Assembly: GCF_004193775.1 (NCBI RefSeq)
Contig: NC_041005.1
Location: forward strand, 8,186,501 to 8,250,500
Length of the DNA: 64,000 bases
Reading direction: 5' to 3'
DNA from: Glycine soja
Taxonomy: Eukaryota; Streptophyta; Magnoliopsida; Fabales; Fabaceae
Below the pieces are notes generated by a model. It did not search any database, was not told the origin of the DNA, and was given only the letters and a program-made list of their open reading frames with translations. Shown here piece by piece: positions 12,099 through 24,745 of this stretch (the first letter of the stretch is position 1; each line of letters begins with the position of its first letter). A program made the position numbers and the translations under genes.

Positions 12099-14081
12099 TA
12101 TTATTTTCTCAATTATATTAAAAATTCTGAAAATAATAATATGGAGTATATAAAATACCAAAGTAATAAATGAAATATATAAATGATATATTAAAAAATT
12201 ACAAACGATTTTTATGTGAAGGAGAACTTAATTACTTTTCTTAATTTGAGTATTCTAACCTTAATCTATATAATTTTTATTAAGAAAGATATTTTTATAT
12301 AGACTTTGATAATTCCAATAGTATGAATGTTTTCAATAACGTTTTTATATCACCGTCAATGCTTATAAATCAGTTTTAAGAATCAATATTCATCGAAACA
12401 TTCTCTTTACCTATCAATTTTCGAAAGAAAACTTTATTTTTATTTACCTATCAATCTAAAAGTTCAAGAAAACATCAATTATCATTTTTTTAACGATGGC
12501 ACTATTTCTACCTATTCCTTAATTTTTTTTCATATTTGTCATGACTCATGAATGAAAGAAAAATATATTTTGCATTGTATTGATCCGCTTCACATTTTCC
12601 AGTAATTAAATTAACTAGATTATTTTTAAAAAAAATTCTTAGGCCGTAAACAATATGGAGTAGTGGAGATCGATCATATTAAAAATAATTTTCCAGTTGA
12701 CAAGCTAGAAAATTGTATTCCATTTCAGAATTTGCAATGTAATTTGCATGCCTAAGAACTTTCGCTGTCATAACTCAGAATAACTTTGGCAAACTAAAAT
12801 TTATTTGACCCAAGCTCCAATTTCCTTATTTTTGTCATGAATAGTTATTACATTGTCATCTTTAACTTGAGCTGACTTTGGTTTCAAATCTGGTGCATTC
12901 TAATAACAAACACATGTGCCTATGGAAGTCAACGAAAGGAGCTCTAGCTGAATATCGTGCCGGGGAACGACCGAGACTGCACACATAAGACACTAATGCA
13001 GGTCTTACCTTACCTCTTACTTTGCGTTGATTTGTCATGTTTTTGTGCCTTTGCATTAAATGGAAGTGTTTGTTAACTAGCAATTTTGAAGGTAATCCTA
13101 TATTCTACAGTAGTTGGTCAAATCAAAACTATAACTTTTTGTTTGTGATATTGAACGGCAATGATATTTTGACGTAAAATATTTAACTAACTTTATCTTG
13201 TGAATATTTTATAGTTCTCTCTCTACCTATTTAACGTGTAAATGTCTAATTAAGATTGACGCAGTTTATATATATGTATATATTTTGGAAGACCTAACTA
13301 ACCAGAAGCATTTGAGTGTGTTCTATTCATCTTAGGTAAAAAAAACAAAAAAAACCAAGGAATATATCCCCTTTCGTGCCTAAAACACACCCACGATATT
13401 CTCAGAAATATTTTTCGGTTTTTTGTATTTGTCATGATGATTGTCTCGAGATCCCTACAGAAGACTCTCCTAGGCGGTTATTATGATGATGTGTTACTGG
13501 CTTGGATGAGAATGAATGGTCGGTTAGACCATGATTTTAGTGGTCAATCACTTGGCCAGGAGAATACACAGTTCCTCAAGCTTAAATGTAATAGCAGGAT
13601 GAGACTTTAAAATGTAATATAATAGGTTGAAATATAACAGGAGGGTACAGGCACATATACAGTTTTTTTTTTTATATATATAATAAGGTCATGAGAAAAT
13701 TTGCATAAAATAATTCATTTTCACTTTAAACTCGTTAAGCCATGCCAACATGCTCAAGCCTGCAGGCCAAGTGGAGCATACTCCGAAGCTTACGATGAAT
13801 TTCTTTGTGCTCGTAATATTCTAATGACTTTTGAGAATTATTAGACTTTGCTAAGATAGAAAAAAAGGCTGCCCCTATAATGACAAAAATAACAAAATAT
13901 TAACATGTTTTTTCCAAATTCAAAGGAAAGATAATTTCATGGGTGAGAATTTTGAGAATGATTTATTCCTAGCCCATGCATTTTCTTTTATCATTTCAAA
14001 GGAAAAAAATTTAAACTTTAATAATATATTTTAGGTAACATTTTTGTTGTTGATGTTTTAATATATTTGCATCAAAATAGT

Positions 14082-14940
14082 TATTAGGGTTAGTGGTCAG
14101 GGTTTAGTTAAGGGGCAAGGGCTGACTGTATGTGGTTAGGACGTAGGGCTTAGGGGTAGAGGTTAGGGTTTATGCTAGGGCCTAGGGTTGAGCTTTGGGT
14201 TTAGTTTAGTTTTTAGGGTTTAATATTTATGATGGTATGTAGTTTGGGTTGGTGGTTAGAGTTTAGTTTAGGGCTTAGGGCTGACATTAGGGTTTGGTGT
14301 GGGGGTTAGGGTTTAATATATGTTGTGGTATGTTGTTGGTAGTTTTAGAAATGGTAGATATGTAAAGGGGTAGAGTAGGTGGTTAGGGTTTATTCAAGTG
14401 CCTAGGGTTGGGCTTTGGGTTTAGTTTAGGATTTAGGGTTTATTTTAGTGGTTATGGTTGAGCTAATGGTTTAGTTTAGTCATTAGGGTTTAATATATAT
14501 GTTGGTATGTTATTGAGAGTTTTAGAAAGGGTAGATATGTATGGGTAGGGTTAGTGGCTAGGGTTTATTCTAGTGCCTAAGGTTGAGCTTTATATATATA
14601 TATATATATGGTGATATGTTATTGAGTTTTAAAAATGGTAGATATGTAGTGGTTAGGGTTGAGGCTAGGGTTTTTTAGTTCGTAGGGTTTATTTTAGTGG
14701 GTATGGTTGAGCTTAGGGTTTAGGCTAGTGATTAGGGATTAGGTTAGGGGTTAGTTTAGATGTTAGGGTTTAATATATATGGTTGTTTGTTATTGGTAGT
14801 TTTAGAAATTATAGATATGTAGATATTGCTTAGGGTTTAGTGTCTAGGGTTTAGTTTATGTAGTGCGTAGGCGTTAGTGTTTAAGATAGTGCGATCAGGG
14901 TTATAGTCTAGGGCTGAGGACTTAGGGTTATGTAGGTTTA
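14082..14940. repeat. Degenerate telomere-like (TTTAGGG-like) array
   Basis: About 860 bp are dominated by variants of GGGTTTAG and GGTTAGGG, close to the plant telomere unit TTTAGGG but never a clean run. A second block, roughly GTATGTTATTG then TAGTTTTAGAAA then GGTAGATATGTA, recurs about four times (near 14325, 14505, 14620 and 14785), so there is an irregular higher-order repeat. The strand bias is strong: G-rich motifs lie on the plus strand throughout. The array ends about 60 bp before the PMD pseudogene of element copy A. It may be part of that element or an older interstitial repeat. Confidence 0.8.
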
Positions 14941-14998
14941 TAATTATTTGAATAGTGAATTTAACGAAAAAAAACATGTTCGTCATGATTTGCAGATC

Positions 14999-17056
14999 AT
15001 GGTTAGAACTAGAGGTTTAGGTTATGCATTAGGTAGAGTTATAGGCAAAGTCTGGGATAGACAGGATGATCATCATGCGGATGATGTCCCCAGCGGCGTA
15101 GACCTACCGCATCCGCACGTAGGCAACGGGAAGCTGCCCCTGTTGCTGAGCTGACTGAGGACGTACCAGCACTTGGTGCAGAGGGATTAATTGGTGATGG
15201 TGCTGAGGGCTTAGTGGTGATGGTGCTGAGGGATCCGCTACTGATGATGCTGAGTGATTTCCAGGTGGGCTATGTGACCCATCAGTGCTGACTTCATTTG
15301 CTGAGCATGTTGCATATAGCATATGGACTGGAGAGGTATTATAATTTTTACGTAAAGTTATTTGTTAATTATTTGTTATTGTTGAGTTGTTTGTGATAAT
15401 TAATTTTTGATATACTGTTACTTGGAATCATCTGTGTTTCAATTCAGGAACGTCCTGAATTAAAGTTGGTCTCCCACGGAAGGAAGGTTGAGAAGTTTGG
15501 GAGGCCAGCTCCTGAGATTGAAGGGTTAGTCGATCCCACAAGATTAACTCCTTTGATCGAGTGTTCAGTAGTCACCGGCGATTTGGGAGTTATATTCGCT
15601 TTTGTCGAGAGGTGGCACAAGGAGACTAGCAGCTTCTATCTTTTAGTAGGAGAGTTGACCATCACACTAGATGATGTGGCGTCACTCCTCCATCTGCCGA
15701 TCACAGGCACCTTCCACAGCTTCGAGCCTCTACATGTGGACGAGGCAGTCATCATGTTGGTGGAGTTGCTTGATGTCTCGGGTGAGGAGGCTAGAGCTGA
15801 GACTGTATAGTGTCATGGGGCATATGTACTCCTGTTGTGGTTGCGGGATATCTATCAGAGGAAATGCGAGGCCCGATAGTGGATTGTTGTAGCTCATGCT
15901 TATCTCCTACACTTGGTTGGTTGCACTCTTTTTGCTAACAAGAGTTCAACACATGCTCATGTAGTTCATTTGGACGTTTTTCGAGACTTGGCTCAGAGTG
16001 AGAGCTATGCCTGGGGAGCTGCCGCGCTGGTGCATATGTATGACCAGTCAAATGAAGCTTCTCAGAGCACTAGACAACAGATTGTTGGGTACCTTACTTT
16101 ATTACAGGTAAAATTTTTATTTGTAATATGTTAAATTGGATTATGAAGGAAATATGTTTTTTTATGTGTATTTGACATTGATTTTATGTTCATCTCATGT
16201 TTGTAGTGTTGGATATATGAGCACTTTCCCAGTGTGCATGATAGCGTTACTGATGATGGCTACGATGAGACGTCCCCACATGCCTGACGGTGGCTTACTA
16301 CGAAGGCTTATATGAAGGGATTAACAGCATCGCCGTACCAGACATGTATAGATGCTTTGACGATCACTAACGTGTGCTGGATGCCTTATGGTGACCACCG
16401 AGGAGTTAGGGCGTTTGACCTCATTTCATGCTTCCAGGGTCAGCTTAGATGGGGTCTTATTGTGGTCACACTTCGACCAAAGAGGATGGTGCGACAATTC
16501 GGCTACATTCAGACCATCCCTCCACCGCCTATTAGTGCCACCTTGTCATATAAGGATATCAATGACAGGTGGATGCCCTACTCGGACCATTTAGCAGTTG
16601 CAGGTCAGATTTGTCTTGTGCCTGGGCAGGTTTCAGGAGATTACATGGAATGATTCTTCTTTATATTTCATCTGTTCATCACACCCACACAGACAGGTGA
16701 TCAGCCCAGACATCCACCTATCCCACAACATGAGGCATACCTGGAGCAAGATATCTCAGAGGTCCCAGTGGCAGTAGAAGGTGGACCGTCACAGGCATCT
16801 AATCCCCCCCAGACATGCAGTGGTAAGATTAATTTCTTTAATATTTTATAAAATGTTATTTATTTTAAATGTTGTAATAAACGTGTTTTTATGAATGTCA
16901 TAGGATGCTTGTGAAGCGATCGCAGAAAGGTTGGAGCGTGTGCTCAACCTAAGGATGGTCACTGAAGGCACAAAGTTACATGAGATCATGGAAGATTGCC
17001 GCAGGATCACTAAGGGTGTCACCTCAGATGGAAATGTGTATGTTAGGGCGCGATGA
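14999..17056 (+). pseudogene. Plant mobile domain (PMD, MAIN-like) gene, decayed, copy A
   Basis: The probable exons are 14999-15335, 15448-16107, 16207-16822 and 16904-17056, with the same junction positions as copy B. It starts MVRTRGLG. PMD hallmarks follow: FGRPAPEIEGLVDPTRL, FVERWHKETSSFYLL, GELTITLDDVASLLHLPI, and later RWGLIVVTLRPKRMVRQFGY. PMD proteins are plant proteins often carried by transposons; the host members MAIN and MAIL1 act in genome maintenance and transposon silencing. The reading frame is broken: exon 1 shifts frame near 15100, an in-frame TAG follows the GEEARAETV segment in exon 2, and the last exon ends early at TGA where copy B has CGA. It is therefore unlikely to make a full protein. 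Confidence 0.75.
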
Positions 17057-17814
17057 AGACGGTGCACAAATCATTCATAGATCATGTTTATGGCTTGTAT
17101 TTGACAAAACTTTTGTATTTGTTACATTATTTTGGTTATAACTTTTATTGAAAGTATTTGTTACATTATTTTATTTTTTGTGCACTCTATATCACACACC
17201 TTCCAGAATTGATAAATTTAATAAATAATAATTTGATGATAAAATTATCTTAAAAAGAAATATAAAAAATATAATGTAAAAAAGTATATAATAGAAAAAA
17301 AATAAAATAAAAAAGAGGTGTATGGTCCTCGAATGGGTAAACCTAACATGATATGTATCATTACTTTTCTTTGGTTACATTTTCTCATGGTGACTAAATT
17401 ATTAAATGCAACCTAACATGATATTAAATACATTTCTTGAAAGCAAGTTCATGTGAAACATGCGAGCTTAATGCACTCATGAGTCGTTACCCTTTAAGTA
17501 ACCCTTTAAGTAATACAAGGCAAGGTAAATTCGCCTTAAACTATCCTTGAGATGAAATTTAGTTTGTTAAGTAAATATTTAAAAGAGATCGTCTAATCCG
17601 CATTGAATCATGGGTAAACCAAATAGTGGAAATAATTACTGAACAAGTACTGAACAAATAGTGAACAACTTAGTTGAAAAACTAGTGAACAACTTATTAA
17701 ATTCAAACATTACATTAACTTCAACATGTTGGAATGAAATAAAATTTGCATGAAAAACTCGGAAATAAAACATGCATTCAATCATGTCGCGACATAGACA
17801 CGTTGTCTTCCATT
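17057..17814. other. AT-rich spacer inside MULE copy A
   Basis: No coding segment was recognised. In copy B the convergent genes are only about 350 bp apart, so this spacer plus the third gene (17815-18563) is extra in copy A, or was lost from copy B. Confidence 0.5.
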
Positions 17815-18563
17815 TCCATTACCTGTTTAGTAAAAACAACTAAAATTTCTATTGGCCCAAATTGTTTTCAATAGTTAGACTGTACTAAGACCTTCAACAC
17901 GTCATCGTTAGTTTTTAGCTCAATAATTTCAAATTTGATAAATTTGTCTGAATACTCAAAATGACCTGGTTTTCGAAAAAATAATCGTCTTACCATTTGT
18001 GATTCATGAATACCATGAAGGGGAATCCCTTAAGATGCAACTTGCTTTATCAAATCCTTCAGTTCATCGACGGTACATCCTGAAGGAATGTCAAATTTTT
18101 TTGGATTTTTTCCTGTGAACGCATAACCTATAAAGTTGTTTTGGCGTAGCATGTTCCACCTCCCGTTGTAATATAGAAGTGCATCATGAGTAGGGGTCAT
18201 AGTGCCTTGAAGTAAGTTTAATATTTCATCTGATGTTCTACCAATGGTGCATAATAACTCAATCGGACCAACACACGAAAATTAATGATTACACATTAAC
18301 ATTATGTTGACATCATCATCATTTTTCAATTGCATTCATTGAAAGCGAATTTGGTTATCTGTATCTGTGAATGACTGCCGGTAGTAAATTTTATCCAAAA
18401 ATTGTTTGTCGGTTAGCTGAAGGGTATTGTGTATTCTGGTTTTTAGCGTTGCAAAATCACTAGTGTTTGGTACTCGAATGGGTAGTGGAGTGGAAGTTTG
18501 AAAGTAAACACCACTATCGTTGTGAATAACCGATCCAGTTGGAAAAAATGAAACCCAAACTTG
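17815..18563 (-). pseudogene. Third, unrecognised gene of MULE copy A (decayed)
   Basis: Minus-strand frames read as one degraded protein. It starts around VSFFPTGSVIHNDSG, continues with LQLTDKQFLDKIYYRQ and IELLCTIGRTSDEILNLLQ, then LLYYNGRWNML, VDELKDLIKQVAS and LFFRKPGHFEYSDKFIKFE, and ends near KQFGPIEILVVFTKQVMEME. In-frame stops occur after NQIRFQ, after MLMCNH, after DLIKQVAS and after VLVQSNY. The protein family is not one I can name; the sequence style resembles repeat-borne genes of legumes. It lies downstream of the transposase gene on the same strand and has no equivalent in copy B. No function is proposed. Confidence 0.5.
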
Positions 18564-18996
18564 AGTTAACAATTGTCTGACTGCTAGTTTCTCCGAAAAA
18601 TGCCATACTTTGTTGTAAAAATTGGGAGAGAATGTGTGATTTTTTAGCGTGTTGTCGTGTCTCATATATATAGATGATTTTCACTAACATTGTTTCGTGT
18701 TTGTGTTTCCAACTAAACCAATGTGGTGTCAAGTTGTATCGTGCATCAGAATGTGTTGTCAAGTTAGTCAATGTCGTGTCACGCTCAAACTTTAATACGC
18801 ATGCATTTGACTATGTGTTGTCAATTCTGACAACAATGTATCATACATGCGTAATTGATTTTAGTTGCACCAACTAATTTATTTCTTAACACAACAATTA
18901 CTTAATAATTAAGGATAAACGTCTGACAACAAATAATATCACATAATGAATAAAATTAGATAAACAAGTGTCACAGTCCATAACAACGATGCATGT

Positions 18997-21962
18997 TCAG
19001 TCTTCATTTAGGTCGACATAGTCTCTTTTCAACATCATGAAGCTTGTGTATTACTGCATTCTACTAATATATGGAGTTGGCCATTGCTTTGCTTAAGGAT
19101 GAGAATTCCTAGACCACAATAATGCTAGAGGCGGTAAAGGACAACGGTCTTTCAAATAAACCTGTTATACGTGAACAAACATTATTAACTCAAATGAACA
19201 CAAATGATTGCATAAATATAAAAATTAGACTAACTATCTTCAATGTACCTGAACAAAATGATTTCCAAACGCGTGACCGACACATATAATGCGGTGCATA
19301 TAAGAATCTGGTGATGGTTGACTTCTAAGAGAAAAAAATGTCATGCTTTGTTGTCGGGACAACGATACAAGGATTACATTATACCTTGATGCAATGACAT
19401 ATCTCATCTCCATTATATCCATCCACTTGTCCACACTAACCTGAATCAAACAAACATACACATCTAAGTTATTTAAAGTTTGTTCTTAAAAAAAAAAAAC
19501 TAAACAACATACCTTGGAAAACCCATCAACAAGTAGGGACAACCTTAATTCTTCAGATCTCTCTGTGCCACCGAAGAGGTTGATGTAGTCATGAGACCAT
19601 TCGCCAAGTTCTTTAATCAATTTGTTTCACACCAATGACCAAGAATGTTCGCCCATACCTAATAAAGCGGCAATGGACCGATATCCATAGTTACCGTCCG
19701 CTTTCACATCCATAATGTTGTCAATGAAATCCTGTATAAATGGCTCAAATTGATCCAACATCGAGATGATCCTTGTTGGTTTCGGCGGGTCAGAAGATGA
19801 TGCACTACGTTTCACTGAAGAGTTGCTGTTTTGAACAGAATGAAAAATATCAACATACTCCCAATAAGTCGGATAACGCTTTGTGGATCTTTGGTTTTGG
19901 TTCATCGGTTTCTTAGATGCACCTTTAGTGTTGACCTTTGACGGAGGAGGACACACAGAGTTTTGATCAGGGTATGCAATTTCTCGAAGTTTACTCTTTA
20001 TAGTAACTTTATCACAAACATCAAGTTCCTGAAATCTTTTAGATATGGTCTCGATCTCTTCCTTGATGGTGACTTCAGCCTCACATAACCCTTGGTGTGA
20101 AAAACTAAGTCTCCTCCAAAACCTATGGATTGAATCGAGTGGGATGCTGTCAACAACATACCTAGATAGCTCACGTGCACAAGGAAGACCGTGCGTGGTT
20201 CTCATCACATAACCACAAGAAGAGGGATTCTTGCCAGCATAATGTACATGCTCAAACTCAGCAGCAATCTCATTTAAAGCGTACCTTGAAACCATTTCAA
20301 GAAGCCTTTTGTATAAGGTTTTTTAAATAGATGTCTAACCACATGTATACTTGTTTCAAAGGATGCTTTAATTTGAGTGTGCTGCAACATGATCATGTTA
20401 TTCATGGCATCCCAAACACTACACAGGTCTCCAAGGCTATTATGTAATACTTTTTTTAAAGCTCAATGAGCATATTCAACCCTACATTTGAAATACACAA
20501 AAAATAGTAAACATATACAACAATTAAATTCCATGAATTAATAAACATTACTAGAAAAATTGAAATATTTTAGTACATGTTTGTTGTTGTGTTGCCTAGG
20601 TGCATCACCTTATTCGTCCAGGCTATAATAAATTTTTCCTTGTGTGGGATTATCCATGTTTCGTTAACATAGTCAAGGAACATTGGCCAAGGTGAACAAG
20701 CCATTTGAAACTTCTGAAGGCACTCAGCGAACTACTATTCGGAAGGACAATCAACCAGACTACCCCAGACATCCATGACATACTCCCAAGCATTTTTTTA
20801 ACCATTGAAGATTTGCACTTGGCCTTGACATTCTTGTCGATGTGAAACCTGCACAACAAGTTTGTACACCCGGGGAAAACAGTTTTCACTGCATTCATCA
20901 ATGTTAGGTCTCTGTCAGTGACAATAACTGCAGGGAGGCAATTGCGTCTGAAAAATAGACCTCGAAACCGTTCCAAAGCCCATACAACATTATTAACACG
21001 TTCATCCTCCAGATATGCAAACCCAGTAGAGAATGTCATCCCCGTTGGTGTCACCCCAACAAAGTCAAGTAGTGGAAGTATGTACCTATTTGTTTTGTAG
21101 GTACTGTCTATCAAAAACACCAAATGACATGCATTGCATAACTTCACTGCATCCGAGTGACACCAAAACAGATCACGTACCACAAATTCATCCTTTAATC
21201 TATGCTAATGAATATATTTATCATGTTCAAGAAGCTTCATTAGATGTTGCATTTCAGTATCACTTCTTCTAATGGAAGAACGATATGCACTTCTTGCATT
21301 GTATATTTGTTTGATTGTAGTGTAACTGTTGGCATTGTACTCCTTCAACGTTAGTAGGATGTTTCTTGGTTTCACCATCGACTTTGTCATATCAGCAATA
21401 ATATTCTTCTCATTCTTAGTCAATCGCCCAACATATGGATGTCCAACTAAGGACTTGGCCAATTAATGATTGTGAATCCCACAGATCAACTTCACCATCC
21501 AACCTTCCCCTCTAATAACTAGTTTCCCACAAAGTTTGAAGAGACAACCACATTTCCTACTCCCAGTGTCTCTTCTAACAAATTCTTTCTTCCTACACTT
21601 ATACTAACCGCTCCTTTCACAACTAATTAACACAAATGAACTTCTTCCTCTACTACTAGTATGTGTGTCAGACCTCATAATGACTGCAACAAATCTGTTT
21701 TCATGGGCAACCGATCGAGCCTATTGCAAAACATCATCTTGGGTACCAAATACCTACAACGCAACCCTAACAATTTATTTTTTATACAAAACATACATTC
21801 AACCAAATGACTCAAACTAATGAACATGATTACCTGAGAAGTATTAAAAGCATCCGAACAATCAACATGTGATTCATTCACACCACATTCTTGTTCATTT
21901 TCATAATCCATATTAACTTCTTCAGACATTGTATTTTCATACATCCATTGATCTTCGTCCAT
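18997..21962 (-). pseudogene. MULE transposase (FAR1-like)-OTU fusion gene, decayed, copy A
   Basis: The ATG is at 21960-21962 (MDEDQWMYENT). Exon 1 is 21834-21962 and exon 2 begins at 21753. The coding trace runs through a FAR1-type zinc cluster, a MULE transposase core (FLIDSTYKTNRY; VIVTDRDLTLMNA; NLLCRFHIDKNVK; RVEYAH), a degraded SWIM-like Cys/His motif (SSCGYVMRTTHGLPCARE) and a C-terminal OTU-like domain (VKADGNYGYRSIA; GNHFVQV). It ends at TGA 18997-18999. The frame is broken by stops at former Trp codons (21721-21723, 20463-20465 and a TAG near 21208) and by at least one frameshift near 20720. The OTU nucleophile position is Tyr instead of Cys (codon 19687-19689), so even a repaired frame would lack protease chemistry. 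It is convergent with the PMD gene. Confidence 0.8.
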
Positions 21963-22602
21963 TTTAACAAAAATCAAAAAATTATACATCATACACAATT
22001 CTACATAATCTTTTAGTGCACACCATATTAGCAAAACTAAAACTAGTCCCTCGTAGTACTTTTTATTTAGCCCTTAACATCATAATTTGATAAATATCAT
22101 TAAAAAAATAATAACTACATAATTACCAACTAATACAACTACATTCAAAATTTACAACTAAATAATTTACTTAAACTAAATAGAAATTTTGGACGTGAAT
22201 AATTTCAATTTTGACTTATACTATATTTAATTTTTAATAACTAACTAGTTTTTAATTTCTACCACAAATTACACAATATGGACTACAAAAACACAATAAT
22301 AATAAATTTTACGAAACATCTAATTTAACATAAAAATACTTCAAATAAATACAAATTTTGCACCCTAATAAACAATAAAAATATATAAAACTATAACTAA
22401 CAACTAATTTAACATTTTACTGCTACAACAAAATATAATTATTATACCTAAATTATTTAATCTTTTACATACCCTATAAATAATTTGTAATAAAGCAATT
22501 ATCCACAATTTAAAAAATTATGTATTAAAAAATATAACATAATATATTATTATTAAATATAAATTATTCACAAATTTTAAAATAATCTAAAAAATATTAA
22601 AA

Positions 22603-22800
22603 CAAAAAAGCTTACGGAAGAAGTTATTCCGTATGACTCATACGGAAGAACTTCTTCCGTAAGCTTTTTTGTGAACAATTTCTTCCGTATAATTCATACA
22701 GAAGAACTTCTTCCATAAGTGTACATTACTAAATACGGAAGAAGTTCATCTGTAAAAATCATACGGATGAACTACTTCTGTATGTTACAACTTACGAATT
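22603..22800. repeat. Nested palindrome cluster upstream of transposase, copy A
   Basis: A perfect inverted repeat has 23-bp arms (22603-22625 and 22649-22671) around a 23-nt loop. Inside the loop is a second palindrome, TTCCGTATGA (22627-22636) with TCATACGGAA (22638-22647). Further partial palindromes built from the same CATACGGAAGAA / TTCTTCCGTATG halves continue to about 22790. The cluster lies about 640 bp upstream of the transposase ATG and about 360 bp inside the element end. It may be a transposase- or host-factor binding array, or the product of hairpin-driven rearrangement. Confidence 0.85.
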
Positions 22801-23002
22801 TAACAGATCTACTAGAATACCACCGGTAAGAGTTTCACCTTTACCAAACCGCTACCTCTCTCAACACTTGCAAAAACCACCACCAACGATAGAAACCGCA
22901 CCGCAATGAAAAAAAAGAAAGCTTTAAACGCAAAAGAAAATGCATAATCGGTGTCAATTTAAAGAAAAAACCAGGAGGGACAGAATTGGAATTTTCAAAA
23001 AG

Positions 23003-23035
23003 TGCTGGGTGCACCTAGCAACGCCCTATTGTTTT
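23003..23035. repeat. Terminal inverted repeat end of MULE copy A
   Basis: On the plus strand the element ends GTGCACCTAGCAACGCCC at 23026. Its reverse complement begins GGGCGTTGCTAGGTGCACCC, matching GGGTGTTACTAGGTGCATCC of copy B at 16 or more of 20 positions. The next nine bases (TATTGTTTT) are the candidate target-site duplication; its partner was not found. Confidence 0.7.
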
Positions 23036-24745
23036 ATCTTTCTCGGCCTGTGAATTCATCGACAACGAAGACTGTGAGACCCACATGGGCCTAGTTCACC
23101 CAAATAATTTGGGACCAAGGGTGTTCCAAGGTAGCCAACACTGAAAAATGCCTTGTTCCTTGAAGAATCAAACTTGATATGCCTTCGTACGCAACTAACT
23201 TGCCAACTTATAGACAATAGGGGATAAGCAATCCGGATTGGATTGTGTTTATCTTTTATATTTTGTCAACTGAATCTAACTTTAATGGAATTAAATTGAT
23301 TGTCAAATTGGATCATTATAATAATTCATTTTTAAGTCTTTAAATAAACTTTAAAAAAATTCTCAAACTAAAAAATAATACGGATATTTTAAAAATTAAT
23401 ATTCATAAAACATGTACTATTCTTATGATAAACAGAAAAAAAAATATAAATATATACTCATAGTATCATTCATATAAAATAATATTATTATCTTAAAATA
23501 AACAGAAAAAGATAAATTTTAAAATTATATATTATCTTAAGATAAATAATATATTACCTTAAGAATAAAATGTGTTTAGTTTAGAATTTTTATATTAGTA
23601 ATTTAATTATATGTGGATTGGAGTCTTAATCGGATTCAAAATTCTAAACCTGCCACCTAATCCAATTTTGGGATTTTTTTTTTGCACCAACCATTTTTTC
23701 TTCTATACCCATAATATTTTTTTATAATTCCAACGCTGTCCTCACGTATGACCCATATCGATGCAAGTCTCAAACCCGTAACTTTCGGGTTATTAACACG
23801 ACACTCTAACCATATGAGTAAATAAGTGAATTATGTTAAAAAATAATTAATGTCAATATATATAACACCAAAATTTATAATGTATATTTAATACACATGT
23901 AAGTTTACATATAATTAATGTTATTATATATAAATTTTCAATAAAAATCATAGGTTTAATAAAAATTTATATATATAAAAAATATATTATTAGATCAAAA
24001 TTAATTGTTACAAAATTTATTATGTAAATTTAGTGTCTATACATTATTTCATAAAAAATATGACTGGGTATCAAAGAAAAATGGTCCATACTACATAAAA
24101 GCAATGTTGGAATCATAAAAAATATGTTAGGAGTAGAAGAAAAATAATTAATGTCTTCCAATTTTAATCATATTCATTAGATTAAAACCAAAATAATTCA
24201 ATACAATCAATCCAACTCATAAAAATCTAATTGAATTGGATTAGATAAATTCCCGAATTGAATCTAATCCGTTTACACTCTAATAATCAACAACGTTCTT
24301 GGCATTAGATGAATAATAATTTGAATGAGATAAAGAATGAACCCGCCAATTCTTTTAAAATCATTCGCTAGTAACGGAAACAAGAGTTAAAGGATTCCCT
24401 CAATCTATTAACGTTTTAAAGTTAAATAGTTAAATCACCCAACTTAAAGATATAAAGAAGGAGATATTTAATATATTTAAAAGTAAATCCACCGTTTATA
24501 TATCCATTCAACTTACAACAAATCAATGGACCCTCGCTTTCAGAAAGCAACAAAGATAAAACAAATATATGATAAACACTGAATGAGTTTCCATTTTAAT
24601 ACTATAACAGCTCCACCAACTACACTAGCGGACTAACCATATAAAGATAAAACACTTAAATGTTTCTGTGACGGATGGATAATTTATCAACACAAACCTC
24701 ATCTTTGGTATAAACAATACATGGTGTTTTTAAATCCCTTGTGTG
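23036..24745. other. Intergenic region with an inverted-repeat (MITE-like) element
   Basis: No gene is seen. Imperfect inverted arms at about 23691-23735 and 24104-24150 pair well (core GTTGGAATCATAAAAAA against its complement, then GTAGAAGAAAAA), which suggests a MITE-like insertion of about 460 bp. AT-rich segments with GGATTAGAT-type motifs flank it. The last part should hold the 3' UTR of the GEM-like gene. Confidence 0.4.

Larger units (their letters stand above)
7588..14081. other. Intergenic region downstream of the ZHD gene
   Basis: The first few hundred bases should hold the ZHD 3' UTR. The rest is AT-rich with no exon recognised on either strand. Around 8000-8900 and 13440-13560 the composition is less AT-biased, but frames are short and unmatched to any family I know. 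A MITE-like element (11430-11970) and a microsatellite (12034-12096) are listed separately. Confidence 0.55.
14999..23026 (-). mobile_element. MULE copy A (left end not resolved)
   Basis: This is the second copy of the composite element found complete at 39605-47602, in opposite orientation. It contains the PMD gene (+, 14999-17056), a third decayed gene (-, 17815-18563) and the transposase-OTU gene (-, 18997-21962), with the PMD and transposase genes convergent. The right end reads, in reverse complement, GGGCGTTGCTAGGTGCACCC, which closely matches the PMD-side terminal repeat of copy B. The following bases (TTTTTG then AATTCCA) match the transposase-side end of copy B. The candidate 9-bp duplication outside it is TATTGTTTT (23027-23035), but I could not find its partner or a left terminal repeat, so the left edge is given as the PMD start. 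Copy A is longer than copy B between its convergent genes. Confidence 0.75.

Noticed and set aside
13941..13960. GGGTGAGAAT as a possible left terminal repeat of MULE copy A
   Set aside because: Only the first six bases match, and the nine preceding bases (TAATTTCAT) agree with the right-side candidate duplication TATTGTTTT at only 5 of 9.
14082..14940. True telomere or chromosome end
   Set aside because: The TTTAGGG-like units are degenerate and flanked on both sides by unique or element DNA, so this is interstitial.
18514..18877. Short open frames on both strands near 18514-18877
   Set aside because: The frame overlapping 18336-18563 belongs to the decayed third gene of copy A; the others are shadow frames or spacer.
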